A program made the translations under genes and the position numbers. The notes beneath the pieces are model-generated. The model had not been told where the DNA came from. It saw only the letters and a list, made by a program, of their open reading frames with translations, and ran no database searches. This document shows, one piece after another, positions 53,529 through 62,412 of a stretch of DNA of 64,000 bases (position 1 is its first letter; every line of letters starts with the position of its first letter). Origin of the DNA: an uncultured Collinsella sp. (GTDB taxonomy: Bacteria > Actinomycetota > Coriobacteriia > Coriobacteriales > Coriobacteriaceae); the NCBI GenBank assembly GCA_900540855.1, contig UQHK01000007.1, forward strand, positions 1-64,000, in the 5' to 3' direction.

Positions 53529-53797
53529 TGGGATGGGATTTCCGGATGGGTGGGGATTCGGAAAATGCGTCCCGGAATTTGCCTTTGGAATGGGATGCGG
53601 TTTCCCGTTGAGGGGCTCTGTGGAAACCGCATCCCAGTATTCGGCCGAGAAATGGGATGCCGTTTCCGGTTGAGGGCCTTGGCGGAAAGTGCGACCCGGA
53701 ATTTGTAGTCGGAGTGGGATGTGGTTTCCCAACGGGACCGTAAGCGGAAACTCCATCCCATTCCGGACGTGAATTCTGGGATACGGCTTCCGGATGC
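53529..53797. repeat. Tandem array of 62-bp hairpin units
   Basis: TGGGATG or TGGGATA starts at 53529, 53591, 53653, 53715 and 53777, an exact 62-bp period giving four full units and a partial fifth. Each unit pairs GGGATG-N-GTTTCC with GGAAA..C.TCCC; unit 2 is a perfect 15-bp stem (TGGGATGCGGTTTCC). Stems of other units keep partial pairing with different bases. The period is not a multiple of three and no gene covers it. Confidence 0.85.
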
Positions 53798-53822
53798 AAA
53801 AAAGGCCACATGACGTGGCCTT
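53797..53822 (-). terminator. Leftward terminator
   Basis: AAGGCCAC / GTGGCCTT (53802-53809 and 53815-53822) with six T residues on the minus strand. It would end transcripts coming from the sulfatase gene through the nested hairpin. Confidence 0.65.
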
Positions 53823-53878
53823 CAACTTATATATGTTCAGCGGATGCCCCCATGACAAGCCGTGCTCCAGCAACAGGG

Positions 53879-54008
53879 CGTCTGTCCGGGCGGAGGCATA
53901 TAAGGTTCATCGCGAGTTCCGCACGCAAAGGGGGCCACTTAATGTGGCCCCCGTCTTGCGCAGGACTGTCCGAGCAGGGAACCTTATATGCCTCCGCCCG
54001 GACAGACG
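53879..54008. repeat. Nested hairpin element, copy B
   Basis: Perfect 30-bp outer arms (53879-53908 and 53979-54008) enclose a 70-nt interior nearly identical to copy A. The inner stem is GGGGGCCAC / GTGGCCCCC around TTAAT: four base pairs differ from copy A and all are compensated. It lies between the sulfatase stop and the leftward terminator, so it would be in the 3' untranslated region of that gene. Confidence 0.9.
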
Positions 54009-54035
54009 TTTCTGTTATGAACTCGCAGCTAGTCG

Positions 54036-56336
54036 CTACTTGATCTTGGTCGTACCCGGTGCCAGGTTGGGGTCGGTCTCGTTGGCCTCGGTCTGGAAGT
54101 GCTTGGTGTACACGTTCTTGCCGTCGCGGAACATCTCGTAGTACTGCATCTTGGCGTAATCCTCGCGCGCCTTGGTGGCGGCTGCGGCAGCGGCGTCGTC
54201 ACCGGTGACGTTGGAGGAGAGCGCCCAGCGCAGGCTGGCGTCCTCGTAGCCCACGGAGTTGATGGCGGGTAGCGACTCGCGCAGCGTCATGTGCGCCTTC
54301 TGGTAGTCGGTCAGCGGTGCGCCGATCAGCTGCATAAGCTGGGTGGACAGGTAGTTGGTAGACAAGTCGTCAACCTCGCTCATCTGGTCGCAGCCGGCAA
54401 CGTCGTAGTTGGCCCAGATGATGTAGTCGGTCTGCCACAGACGCTCCTGATGCGTAGCGTCGTCCTCGCCGGTAAACCACTTGTCATTGAACTTGGACGG
54501 GAAGAACGGCTGATGGTCGCCCCAGAACACCACGACCACCTTGCGGTCGAGCTTGCTCAGGGCGTTGAGGAAGTAGCGCAGCGCCTGGTCGGACTGCTCG
54601 ATGCACGAGACGTACTCGTCGACATCGGACAGCGTGCCATCCTCGACGGTCTTGGCGTCCAGGTCGGTCGTGTCGATGTTCAGGTGCATCTGCTTGTCGA
54701 TCGGCACCAGACCCGTGTCGTAGCCCGAGTGGTTCTGCATGGTCACGTCGAAGATAAACTGCGGATCGGCGTTCTGATCGAGCAGCTCCAGAATCTTGTC
54801 GTAGGTAGCCTGGTCGGTCACCATGCCGCGCAGGGTATCGGCGCCCTGGAAATCGTTGATGGACAGGAACTGGTCAAAGCCAAAGTCCTTATAGACGTTC
54901 TCGCGGTTCCAGTTGGTGGCGTGGTTGGGGTGCATGGCCGTGGTGGAATAGCCGAGCGATTTGAACTGCTCTGCCAGGTTCCCGGTCGTTTCCATGTTGT
55001 AGATGGTGTAGGGGTACACGCCCGAACCCAGGTTGGCCATGGAGTTGCCGGTCATAAACTCAAACTCGGTATTGGCCGTGCCGCCGCCGTAGGCGCTCAC
55101 GTAGAGCTTGCCGCGGCTGAGGCAGTTGGACAGGTTCTTAAAGTACTGCGGGCCCTCGTAGCCGGCGCGCATGTTCTGGTAGATGGACAGGTCCGAGAAG
55201 GTCTCGTTCATGATGGCGATGACCGTGGGCTTCTCGCTGTCGAATTGCTCCTTTGCGGCGGCGCGCTCGTCGCTCTTGGCCGCGTCGGACTTGTCGTAGG
55301 CCTTGGCGTACTTTTTGAGCGTGGCCTTGGCATCGTCGACGGAGTAGTCGGCGGGTTTGGGCGGCTTGATGGACTGCGCCGCACTAATAAAGGCAGGCAG
55401 GTAGCCCTCGCGCCAGTAGCTCTCGAGCGGACGCCAGGTGTAGACGGTGATGCCGAGAGTGTTGTAGTAGTCGATGAGCGTGACATGCGCGGTCACGCCG
55501 CCCAGGCACAGCACTGCCACGAGCAGGTTGGTGAGCAGCATGCGCTTGGCGTTGGCGGCGCCCTTCTGACGGTGCGGTGCCACCAGGCCGGCGTACTCGC
55601 ACAGCAGCATGGCGATGGCGGTAAAGCCCATGGACAGCACGCAGAACAGCGAGATCGAGAAGGTGTAGCCGTTGCCGGCGACCGCGGCGGCGGTGGAGAT
55701 GGCCGAAAGGTCGCCCGGCTGGATGGGCATGGATTTAAACGTGATGACGAAGAACTCGGCAATGCCCAGGACAAAGAGGGCAAAGGCCAGGACCGCGGGA
55801 GCTGCGCCGTGGCGCTGGAATAGGAAGAACAGGCCGGTCATGAGCACGGTGATGATGGCCCACTCGAGCAGGATGCACAGGGGGTAGACCCAGGTAAAGT
55901 CGTGGTTGGACGAGACCTCCATGCCCAGCAGCACAAAGACGCCGGCAAGCAGCAGGCACAAGACGGCGGCGACGAGCGGGCGGCCCACAAAGGCACCGCG
56001 CAGGCGTGCGAGCTTGCCGGTGGGGGCGGGGGCGTCGGCCGAGGCGAACGCAAAGACGCGCGGGGCGATGCGGTCGCGGGCGATGCTGGCCCAAGCGCAG
56101 CCGGTGAGGATGGCGTTGGTCAGGATGAGCATCACAAAGGCGAGCGGCTCGTTTTGGGCGACGAGGCCAATAGCGCCCCAGACGGTCAAAAAGAGCTGGA
56201 ACAGGCCGAAGACGACGCTCCACCCAAGAGCGCTTTTGGCAACGGTGCCCGACTTTGCGCAAATGGCCTTGGCCTCGCGCAAGACAAGGTAGACGGTCGC
56301 CGCAAGACCGACGAGCGAGATGGCGGCAGCGAACAT
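54036..56336 (-). CDS. LtaS-like sulfatase-family phosphoglycerol transferase
   Basis: A membrane protein of 766 residues: about seven to eight membrane helices in the first 310 residues, then an extracytoplasmic sulfatase/alkaline-phosphatase-fold domain. The catalytic-type Thr is in IMNETFSDLS near residue 400, as in lipoteichoic acid synthase. Metal ligands follow in WGDHQPFF and elsewhere (HPNHATNWNR). It probably transfers glycerol-phosphate to an envelope polymer or lipid. ATG 56336 is chosen because GTGAGGAG lies 7 nt upstream; a GTG at 56351 is that same ribosome-site sequence. It is transcribed alone, leftward. Confidence 0.88.
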   Translation of the reverse strand: MFAAAISLVGLAATVYLVLREAKAICAKSGTVAKSALGWSVVFGLFQLFLTVWGAIGLVAQNEPLAFVMLILTNAILTGCAWASIARDRIAPRVFAFASADAPAPTGKLARLRGAFVGRPLVAAVLCLLLAGVFVLLGMEVSSNHDFTWVYPLCILLEWAIITVLMTGLFFLFQRHGAAPAVLAFALFVLGIAEFFVITFKSMPIQPGDLSAISTAAAVAGNGYTFSISLFCVLSMGFTAIAMLLCEYAGLVAPHRQKGAANAKRMLLTNLLVAVLCLGGVTAHVTLIDYYNTLGITVYTWRPLESYWREGYLPAFISAAQSIKPPKPADYSVDDAKATLKKYAKAYDKSDAAKSDERAAAKEQFDSEKPTVIAIMNETFSDLSIYQNMRAGYEGPQYFKNLSNCLSRGKLYVSAYGGGTANTEFEFMTGNSMANLGSGVYPYTIYNMETTGNLAEQFKSLGYSTTAMHPNHATNWNRENVYKDFGFDQFLSINDFQGADTLRGMVTDQATYDKILELLDQNADPQFIFDVTMQNHSGYDTGLVPIDKQMHLNIDTTDLDAKTVEDGTLSDVDEYVSCIEQSDQALRYFLNALSKLDRKVVVVFWGDHQPFFPSKFNDKWFTGEDDATHQERLWQTDYIIWANYDVAGCDQMSEVDDLSTNYLSTQLMQLIGAPLTDYQKAHMTLRESLPAINSVGYEDASLRWALSSNVTGDDAAAAAATKAREDYAKMQYYEMFRDGKNVYTKHFQTEANETDPNLAPGTTKIK

Positions 56337-56549
56337 GCTGAGACTCCTCACAAACTAAAACCTACGAAAGCGGGGATTTACCCGATTGTTACCAAGATAT
56401 GCGCAGCAATTGGTGGCTGCGCACACCAACCAGCCATATTAACGCGCGCGTGTGGCGGTGTGGCGCAATGTAGTGGCGACCTGCGCGATAATGGACGGGA
56501 ATTACACGGAAACGTAAAGGCTTCTTAAAGAAATGGCGAGGGTAGGGCG

Positions 56550-57422
56550 ATGAGCGAGCAGGTTTGCGAGGCGGGCATGGGCGGCGACGGAGCTGCGGGC
56601 GTGGATACGTACGGCTATCCGGTCGAGACTACGGGCAACGCGGTACTGGACATTTTGGAGCACCGCTCGTCCACGCGCGCTTTTGCGCGCGATGACAACG
56701 ACCGTCCCGTGGCGGTGACCGACGAGCAGCGGGCGGCGGTTTTGCATGCGGCGAGTCGCGCACCGTCGGCGGGCGCCATGATGATGTATTCCATCGTGAG
56801 CATTCGCGAGCAGGCTACGCTGGACCGTCTGGCCGACCTGTGCGATCACCAGCCCATGATCGCCAAGGCGCCCTGGGCACTTATATTTGTGGTCGATTAT
56901 GCCAAGTGGATCGATCTGTTTGAGCACGTGGGCTGCTTTGAACCCGAGTTTGTCGAGCGCATGGGCAAGGCGCCCCGCCGCGCGCCGGGTTTGGGCGACT
57001 TTGCCATCGCGGCGCAGGATGCCGTGATCGCCGCTCAAAACGCCGTGGTCGCCGCCGAGGCCCTGGGGCTGGGGAGCTGCTATATCGGCGATATCGTCGA
57101 GAACGCCGAGGAAGTTGCCGCACTGCTGGACTTGCCTGCCTATACCATGCCGCTGTCGATGCTCATCATCGGCACGCCCCGTAAGGAGCGCCCGGCAATC
57201 GCGCATCCCGTGGTGAACCTGGTGCACGAGGAGCGTTATTGTCGCGCCGACGCCGCGACGATGGATGCGCAGGTGGCCGAGATGGATGCGATGTTTCGCC
57301 CGCACGCCCGCGAGGTGGGCGAGCGCGTCATCGACATCTACACCCGTAAGCACACGAGCCCCTTTATGGCCGAGATGAGCCGCTCTATGGAGTGGTGGTT
57401 CAAAAACTGGCTCGGAAAATGA
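56550..57422 (+). CDS. Nitroreductase-family protein
   Basis: A 290-residue FMN-dependent oxidoreductase with an N-terminal extension of about 25 residues before the fold. DILEHRSSTRAFARDD provides the FMN-phosphate contact and HAASRAPSAGAMMMYS follows. LGLGSCYIGDIVEN is in the C-terminal half. It is longer than the 173-residue nitroreductase at 35807-36328, with an additional C-terminal helical segment (about 230-290). The start at 56550 has a purine-rich GGGTAGGGCG upstream. The substrate is unknown. Confidence 0.88.
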   Translation: MSEQVCEAGMGGDGAAGVDTYGYPVETTGNAVLDILEHRSSTRAFARDDNDRPVAVTDEQRAAVLHAASRAPSAGAMMMYSIVSIREQATLDRLADLCDHQPMIAKAPWALIFVVDYAKWIDLFEHVGCFEPEFVERMGKAPRRAPGLGDFAIAAQDAVIAAQNAVVAAEALGLGSCYIGDIVENAEEVAALLDLPAYTMPLSMLIIGTPRKERPAIAHPVVNLVHEERYCRADAATMDAQVAEMDAMFRPHAREVGERVIDIYTRKHTSPFMAEMSRSMEWWFKNWLGK

Positions 57423-57423
57423 C

Positions 57424-57458
57424 GAATGTGACAAAGGGGGCGTCCCTTTGTCACATTC
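57424..57458. repeat. GAATGTGACAAAGGG palindrome
   Basis: Perfect 15-bp arms (57424-57438 and 57444-57458) with a 5-nt spacer GGCGT lie immediately after the nitroreductase stop. It is a member of the GGGAC/GTCCC palindrome group and could act as its terminator despite lacking a T run. Confidence 0.75.
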
Positions 57459-57519
57459 CATATCGCCGCGGTGGCCTAAAGGCCGCATAAATGTTTATCT
57501 AGCTGGGAAAACGGTGCCA

Positions 57520-57546
57520 TTAAAATATGGGCTGATTACATATAAT
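57520..57546 (+). promoter_or_regulatory. Possible kup promoter
   Basis: TATAAT at 57541-57546 is a consensus -10, 35 bp before the start. The best -35 candidate is TTAAAA at 57520-57525 with a short 15-bp spacer. No c-di-AMP riboswitch is recognised in 57459-57581. Confidence 0.45.
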
Positions 57547-57581
57547 CCCGTCGAACGTTAAAATTGGGAGGAAACCGGCTT

Positions 57582-59609
57582 ATGGAACAAAAGGCAAAGG
57601 AAGTAGCCTCGCACGCTGCGATTCCTGTGAGCATCTCGGCGATGCTCGTCACGCTGGGCGTGGTGTATGGCGATATCGGCACCAGCCCCATGTATGTAAC
57701 CAAGGCGCTCGTTGCCGGCAACGGCGGCATCGGAAGCGTCACGCAGGAGTTCGCGCTCGGCGCGCTCTCCCTTGTCGTGTGGACGGTCACGCTGCTGACG
57801 ACCGTCAAGTACGTGCTGATCTCGCTGCGCGCCGACAACCACGGCGAGGGCGGCATCTTTGCCCTGTACAGCCTGGTCAAGCGCTGCGGCAAGTGGCTCA
57901 TCATCCCCGCCATGCTGGGCGGCGCGGCGCTCCTCGCCGACGGCATCCTGACGCCTGCCGTTACCGTCACCACGGCCATCGAGGGCCTGCGCACCATCCC
58001 GGCGGTCCATGCCGTGCTCGGTGACGACCAGGGTCGTGTCGTCGCCATCACGCTTGCCATCATCATCGCGCTCTTCTTGGTGCAGCGCATCGGCACGGCC
58101 AAGATCGGTCACGCCTTCGGCCCCATCATGACGCTGTGGTTTTTGTTCCTGGGCGGCACGGGCCTGTTCTTTGTCTGCCAGTATCCCGCGGTGCTGCTGT
58201 GCCTCAACCCGTTGCGTGGCATCGCTTTTCTGCTGAGCCCCAACAACCATGCGGGCATCATGATTTTGGGCAGCTGCTTCCTCGCTACCACCGGTGCCGA
58301 GGCGCTCTATTCCGACATGGGCCATGTGGGCCGCGGCAACATCTATGCCACCTGGCCGTTCGTTAAGTGCTGCCTGCTGCTGTCCTACATGGGCCAGGGC
58401 GCGTGGCTTATCAACAACGCCGGCAACCCGGAGCTCATGGGTATCGCCGACCTCAACCCCTTCTACCAGATGCTCGCCCCGGGTCTGCGCCCCTTTGCCG
58501 TCGGCCTTTCCACCGTCGCGGCCATCATCGCCTCGCAGGCGCTCATCACCGGCGCATTCTCGCTGGTGTCCGAGGCCAGCCGCCTGGACCTCATGCCGCA
58601 TATGCAGGTCTTCTATCCTGCCGAGACCAAGGGCCAGCTCTACATCCCCATGGTCAACAACGTCATGCTCGTGGGCTGCGTCGTCGTGGTGCTGCTGTTC
58701 CAGAACTCGGCGCACATGGAGGCCGCGTACGGCCTGGCCATTACCCTGACCATGATGTGCACGACAATGCTGCTCTTCTTCTATCTGCACGTGGAGCGCA
58801 ATCTCAAGGTCGCGCCGTGGATCTTTGCCGCCTTCTTCCTTTTGCTCGAGGGCTTCTTCTTTGTGAGCTCGCTCACCAAGTTCTTCCACGGTGGCTACTT
58901 CACCATCCTTATGGCTGCACTCATCATGGGCATCATGGTGTGCTGGTACAACGGTACGGCGGTCGAGCAACGCCAGTTTACGCTGCTGCCGCTGCGCAGC
59001 TATCTGCCGCAGCTCAAACGCCTGCGCGACGACGATCGCTACGAGCTCATGAGCGACAACATCGTGTACCTGACCAAGGACACCAACACCGACTATATCG
59101 ACCGCGATATCGTCTACTCGATTTTGGATAAGCACCCCAAGCGCGCTCGTGCCTGGTGGTTCGTGAATGTCGAGACCATGGAGGAGCCGCATACCTTTGC
59201 CTACTCGGTCGAGACGTTCGGCACCGACTACGTGTTCCGCGTGCATCTGTATCTGGGCTACAAGATCAACCAGCGCGTCAATGCTTACCTGCGCCAGGTT
59301 GTTCAGGATCTGGCTGCCAGCGGCGAGCTGCCGGCGCAGACGCATGACTACTCGGTCTACAAGGACCCGGGCAACATCGGTACGTTTAAGTTCGTCATGA
59401 TCCGCAAGCTGCTGGCGCCCGAAAGCGACGTGGAGCCCAGCGAGCGTACGGCCATCACGCTCAAGTACATCATCCGCCGTGCTGCCGGCACCCCCGCGCG
59501 CTGGTACGGCCTGGAGAACTCCAACGTGAGCTTTGAGTACGTGCCGCTGTTCACCAAGTTTAAGGCCGTGAGCAAGATGCAGCGCCTGGCTCCCGACGAG
59601 CGCCCGTAG
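57582..59609 (+). CDS. kup: KUP-family potassium uptake protein
   Basis: A 675-residue potassium/proton symporter of the KUP/HAK/KT family. About twelve membrane helices span residues 15-440, beginning with the signature LGVVYGDIGTSPMYV. GEGGIFALYSLV, TGAEALYSDMGHVG and a hydrophilic cytoplasmic C-terminal domain (about 450-675) follow. The ATG at 57582 has GGGAGGAAA upstream. The small membrane-protein gene and KdpD/KdpE-like genes follow in the same direction, suggesting a potassium-homeostasis block. Confidence 0.94.
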   Translation: MEQKAKEVASHAAIPVSISAMLVTLGVVYGDIGTSPMYVTKALVAGNGGIGSVTQEFALGALSLVVWTVTLLTTVKYVLISLRADNHGEGGIFALYSLVKRCGKWLIIPAMLGGAALLADGILTPAVTVTTAIEGLRTIPAVHAVLGDDQGRVVAITLAIIIALFLVQRIGTAKIGHAFGPIMTLWFLFLGGTGLFFVCQYPAVLLCLNPLRGIAFLLSPNNHAGIMILGSCFLATTGAEALYSDMGHVGRGNIYATWPFVKCCLLLSYMGQGAWLINNAGNPELMGIADLNPFYQMLAPGLRPFAVGLSTVAAIIASQALITGAFSLVSEASRLDLMPHMQVFYPAETKGQLYIPMVNNVMLVGCVVVVLLFQNSAHMEAAYGLAITLTMMCTTMLLFFYLHVERNLKVAPWIFAAFFLLLEGFFFVSSLTKFFHGGYFTILMAALIMGIMVCWYNGTAVEQRQFTLLPLRSYLPQLKRLRDDDRYELMSDNIVYLTKDTNTDYIDRDIVYSILDKHPKRARAWWFVNVETMEEPHTFAYSVETFGTDYVFRVHLYLGYKINQRVNAYLRQVVQDLAASGELPAQTHDYSVYKDPGNIGTFKFVMIRKLLAPESDVEPSERTAITLKYIIRRAAGTPARWYGLENSNVSFEYVPLFTKFKAVSKMQRLAPDERP

Positions 59610-59670
59610 GCGCCGACAGGTTGCATGGAGTTGGATTTCGATGGACAAGATTGAGACCGGGGAGGCAAGC

Positions 59671-59865
59671 ATGGATGCAAAGATGCTTGATGGCCGCGAG
59701 GCGGTTGCCGAGATGGTGCGTGAGGCGCGCGCCGATGCTGCCGAAGATCGGTTTTTGACGAACCGTGCCAACATGGACATGGCCGATCGCGTAATTTCGA
59801 TTGTGGCACTGGTATTTGGAGCGGCGTGCGTTTGCGCCCTGCTCGCGCACGTTCTGTTTGTCTAA
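59671..59865 (+). CDS. Small single-pass membrane protein
   Basis: 64 residues: a charged, Asp/Glu/Arg-rich cytoplasmic N-terminal part and one membrane helix (about 41-62, VISIVALVFGAACVCALLAHV). No family is recognised. The start at ATG 59671 is favoured by a perfect GGGGAGG 5 nt upstream; ATG 59641 would give 74 residues. It lies 61 bp after kup and before a terminator, so it is probably co-transcribed with kup and could be an accessory or regulatory subunit of the transporter. Confidence 0.6.
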   Translation: MDAKMLDGREAVAEMVREARADAAEDRFLTNRANMDMADRVISIVALVFGAACVCALLAHVLFV

Positions 59866-59912
59866 CGATCGCAGGTTGCAAAGGCTATACACTTGGAACC
59901 ACCACGAGGGAG

Positions 59913-59953
59913 AACCACCACAAAGGTGTCTCCTTTGTGGTGGTTTTTGTTTT
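59913..59953 (+). terminator. Terminator of the kup operon
   Basis: A perfect 14-bp stem AACCACCACAAAGG / CCTTTGTGGTGGTT with loop TGTCT is followed by TTTGTTTTT. Its arms resemble those of the palindromes at 26765 and 29509. Confidence 0.88.
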
Positions 59954-59974
59954 TGAGAGAGGGGCGGGGCGCTG

Positions 59975-61600
59975 ATGGACGTCCGTGCGGACGGCGATAT
60001 TGCCGAGAACTTTTGGTGGCGGCGTACAACGCTGGCGCGTCGCAGCCCCCTGTATGACGCCTGCGTATCGGCGGGGCTGCTGGTCGCGGCGACGATTGTG
60101 GGCGCGCTGCTCGACCGCCCCGGTCTTGCGCCGAGTATCATGATCGTTTATGTGTTTGCCGTGCAGCTGTGCGCCTTTTTCACCTGGAGCCGCCTGTATT
60201 GCTTGCTGAGCTCGGCTGCCGCCGTGGCGCTCTACAACTTCTTGTTTGTCGACCCGCGCTGCTCGCTGTCGTTTATCGACCGCGTCTATCCCGGCATGTT
60301 CTTCATTATGTTTGCGGTCTCGCTCGTATCGAGCTCGATCGCACTGGCCCTGCGCCGCGCCTTGGCACAGGCTGCCGCTAGCGACCGCCGCACGCATATG
60401 GTGCTTGAGACCAACCGCATGCTGCAGCGGTGCGCCGATCAGCAGCAGATTGTCCATGCTATGGCAACGCAACTGGCGCGTCTTTCGGACTGTTCGGTCG
60501 TGTGGTATAGCGCCGATGCCGACGACGATGACCTGCTGCCGCGCACGACGTACACGGCCGTGGGCGATGCCGCGCCGGTGCACCAGTTGGCGCCCCAGAT
60601 GCCGGCGCGGCTCTCGGCATCCGCCTATGTGGGAACGCCACTCGATGCCACCTATGGCGCTTCGGCGTTCTACGGCATATACCTGACCGTGCGCTCGGGT
60701 GACACCATGGTGCGCGCGGGCGATCCCGCCTCGGTGGTGGGGGTGCTCGCCATTGTCGCCGAGCCCGATGCGCTGACGCCCGAGGAACGGACGCTTGCCG
60801 ATGCCATCGTGAGCGAAGGCGAGCTGGCGCTCGATCGCGCCCGCGCCATGGAGGCCCGCGAGGAAGCGGCGGTGCTCGCTAAAAACGAGCAGCTGCGCGC
60901 CAACTTGCTGCGCTCCATCTCGCACGATTTGCGCACGCCGCTTACCAGCATTTCGGGCAATGCCGACGTGCTGCTCGATCAGGGCTCGACCGGCACCGCG
61001 GTGCTCGATGCCCAGACGCGCCGCGGCCTGCTTCTATCCATTCGCTCGGATGCGCTGTGGCTCAACGCCACCGTCGAGAATCTGCTCGCCATCACCAAGC
61101 TCGAGGGTGGCGGTATGCGTCTGTCGACCACGCTCGAGCTCATGGACGATATTGTCGAGGAGGCACTGCGCCACGTAAATCCGGCCGTGCGCGAGCACGA
61201 CCTTAAGGTGGTGGCGTGCGATGAGCCGGCGCTCGTTAACGTCGATGCACGCCTGATGGTGCAGCTGGTGGTTAATCTGGTGAACAACGCCATCACCTAT
61301 ACGCCCGCGGGCTCGCATATCATGATTTCGATTAGCGTCGACGATGGACGCGTGGCGTGCTCGGTGGCCGATGATGGTCCGGGCATCGCACCCGAGGATC
61401 GCGAGCGGATCTTCGAGTCGTTCTATACCGCCAACCATGGTCTGGCCGACAGCCACCGCAGCGTTGGCCTGGGTCTTTCGCTCTGCCGTTCCATTGCGTT
61501 GGCACATGGCGGTAGCATAGAGGTTGCCGCGGCGGACCCGCACGGCTCGGTCTTTACGATTGAGCTTCCCGCCGCCGATGTTTCGTTTGATAAGGAGTAG
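59975..61600 (+). CDS. Sensor histidine kinase, KdpD-like without the N-terminal KdpD/USP module
   Basis: A 541-residue membrane kinase. Three to four membrane helices at about residues 30-120 form a DUF4118-type sensor. A GAF-like region follows (about 145-290), then the kinase core with the phospho-His H317 in SISHDLRTPLTSISGN, N-box LVNLVNNAITYT, and DDGPGIAPEDRERIF, GLGLSLC. Full KdpD is about 900 residues and starts with a turgor/c-di-AMP-binding module that is absent here. The ATG at 59975 has GAGAGGGG upstream. The response regulator starts 5 bp after its stop. It probably senses potassium or envelope state. Confidence 0.88.
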   Translation: MDVRADGDIAENFWWRRTTLARRSPLYDACVSAGLLVAATIVGALLDRPGLAPSIMIVYVFAVQLCAFFTWSRLYCLLSSAAAVALYNFLFVDPRCSLSFIDRVYPGMFFIMFAVSLVSSSIALALRRALAQAAASDRRTHMVLETNRMLQRCADQQQIVHAMATQLARLSDCSVVWYSADADDDDLLPRTTYTAVGDAAPVHQLAPQMPARLSASAYVGTPLDATYGASAFYGIYLTVRSGDTMVRAGDPASVVGVLAIVAEPDALTPEERTLADAIVSEGELALDRARAMEAREEAAVLAKNEQLRANLLRSISHDLRTPLTSISGNADVLLDQGSTGTAVLDAQTRRGLLLSIRSDALWLNATVENLLAITKLEGGGMRLSTTLELMDDIVEEALRHVNPAVREHDLKVVACDEPALVNVDARLMVQLVVNLVNNAITYTPAGSHIMISISVDDGRVACSVADDGPGIAPEDRERIFESFYTANHGLADSHRSVGLGLSLCRSIALAHGGSIEVAAADPHGSVFTIELPAADVSFDKE

Positions 61601-61604
61601 CGCT

Positions 61605-62318
61605 GTGCCGAACTCTGCCGTAAAACCGCTCATCTTAGTCGTTGAGGACGACCCCGCCGTTCGCAATCTTATTGTTGCCGCGCTCGAGGCGCACGGCTTG
61701 CGCCATATGGCCGTGGAGACCGCCCATGCCGCCATCGCCGCCGCCTCATCGCAGGCGCCGAGCATTGTGCTGCTCGATCTGGGCCTGCCCGATATGGACG
61801 GCGTCAAGGTGGTGGAGTCGGTGCGCGCATGGTCGGGCATGCCGATCATCGTGGTTTCGGCGCGCAGCGAGGACGCGGACAAGATCCGAGCGCTCGATGC
61901 CGGCGCCGATGACTACCTGACTAAGCCGTTTTCGGTCGAGGAGCTGCTCGCGCGCATTCGCACCACGCTCAGGCGCCTTTCGTATGCGCAGGCGGGCGGT
62001 GTTGTCTCCGAGGGCTCGTTCGATACCGGCGAGTTGCATATCGATTTTGATGCCGGCATCGCCACGATGGATGGCGAGGAACTGCATCTGACGCCGATCG
62101 AGTACAAGCTCTTGTGCCTGCTGGCACACAACGCCGACAAGGTGCTGACGCACCAGTTTATCCTGCACGAGATTTGGGGCACGGCGACCAAGAGTGACCT
62201 GGCGAGCCTGCGTGTCTTTATGGGTACGCTGCGCAAGAAGATCGAGTCCGACCCCGCGCACCCGCGCTATATCCAGACGCACGTGGGCATTGGCTACCGG
62301 CTGGTCACCCAAGGCTAG
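61605..62318 (+). CDS. Response regulator, OmpR/KdpE type
   Basis: A 237-residue two-component regulator. The receiver domain (about 1-125) has the acidic pair in VVEDDP and phospho-acceptor D58 in VLLDLGLPDMDG, with the conserved Lys in YLTKPF. The C-terminal winged helix (about 140-237) ends YIQTHVGIGYRLV. The GTG at 61605 is chosen because AAGGAG lies 8 nt upstream, overlapping the kinase stop region; the ORF upstream of it is only a shadow of the kinase gene. Targets may include kup or a distant kdp operon. Confidence 0.92.
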   Translation: MPNSAVKPLILVVEDDPAVRNLIVAALEAHGLRHMAVETAHAAIAAASSQAPSIVLLDLGLPDMDGVKVVESVRAWSGMPIIVVSARSEDADKIRALDAGADDYLTKPFSVEELLARIRTTLRRLSYAQAGGVVSEGSFDTGELHIDFDAGIATMDGEELHLTPIEYKLLCLLAHNADKVLTHQFILHEIWGTATKSDLASLRVFMGTLRKKIESDPAHPRYIQTHVGIGYRLVTQG

Positions 62319-62342
62319 ATCGCCAACCGCCATCCCAATATG

Positions 62343-62409
62343 AGTTGCGGTGAAATACGGTCTAAATTTGCCTAATTCCAGGCAAAACAGTCCGTATTCC
62401 ACCGCAACT
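62343..62409. repeat. REP-like inverted repeat AGTTGCGGTGAAATACGG, copy 2
   Basis: The arms 62343-62360 and 62392-62409 are identical to those of copy 1 at 48121-48190. The 31-nt loop differs and contains its own TTTGCC/GGCAAA stem. It separates the response regulator from convergent rlmKL by 3 bp, so it may double as a terminator. Confidence 0.88.
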
Positions 62410-62412
62410 TTG

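Noticed and set aside
53529..53797. CRISPR array
   Set aside because: The units are homologous over their full 62 bp with no unique spacers, and there are no cas genes.
53794..54141. Rightward 115-codon frame across nested hairpin copy B
   Set aside because: It consists of hairpin sequence and the antisense of the sulfatase gene end, with no ribosome site.
57459..57581. c-di-AMP (ydaO-type) riboswitch before kup
   Set aside because: Too short and without the conserved GGG-rich junction motifs.
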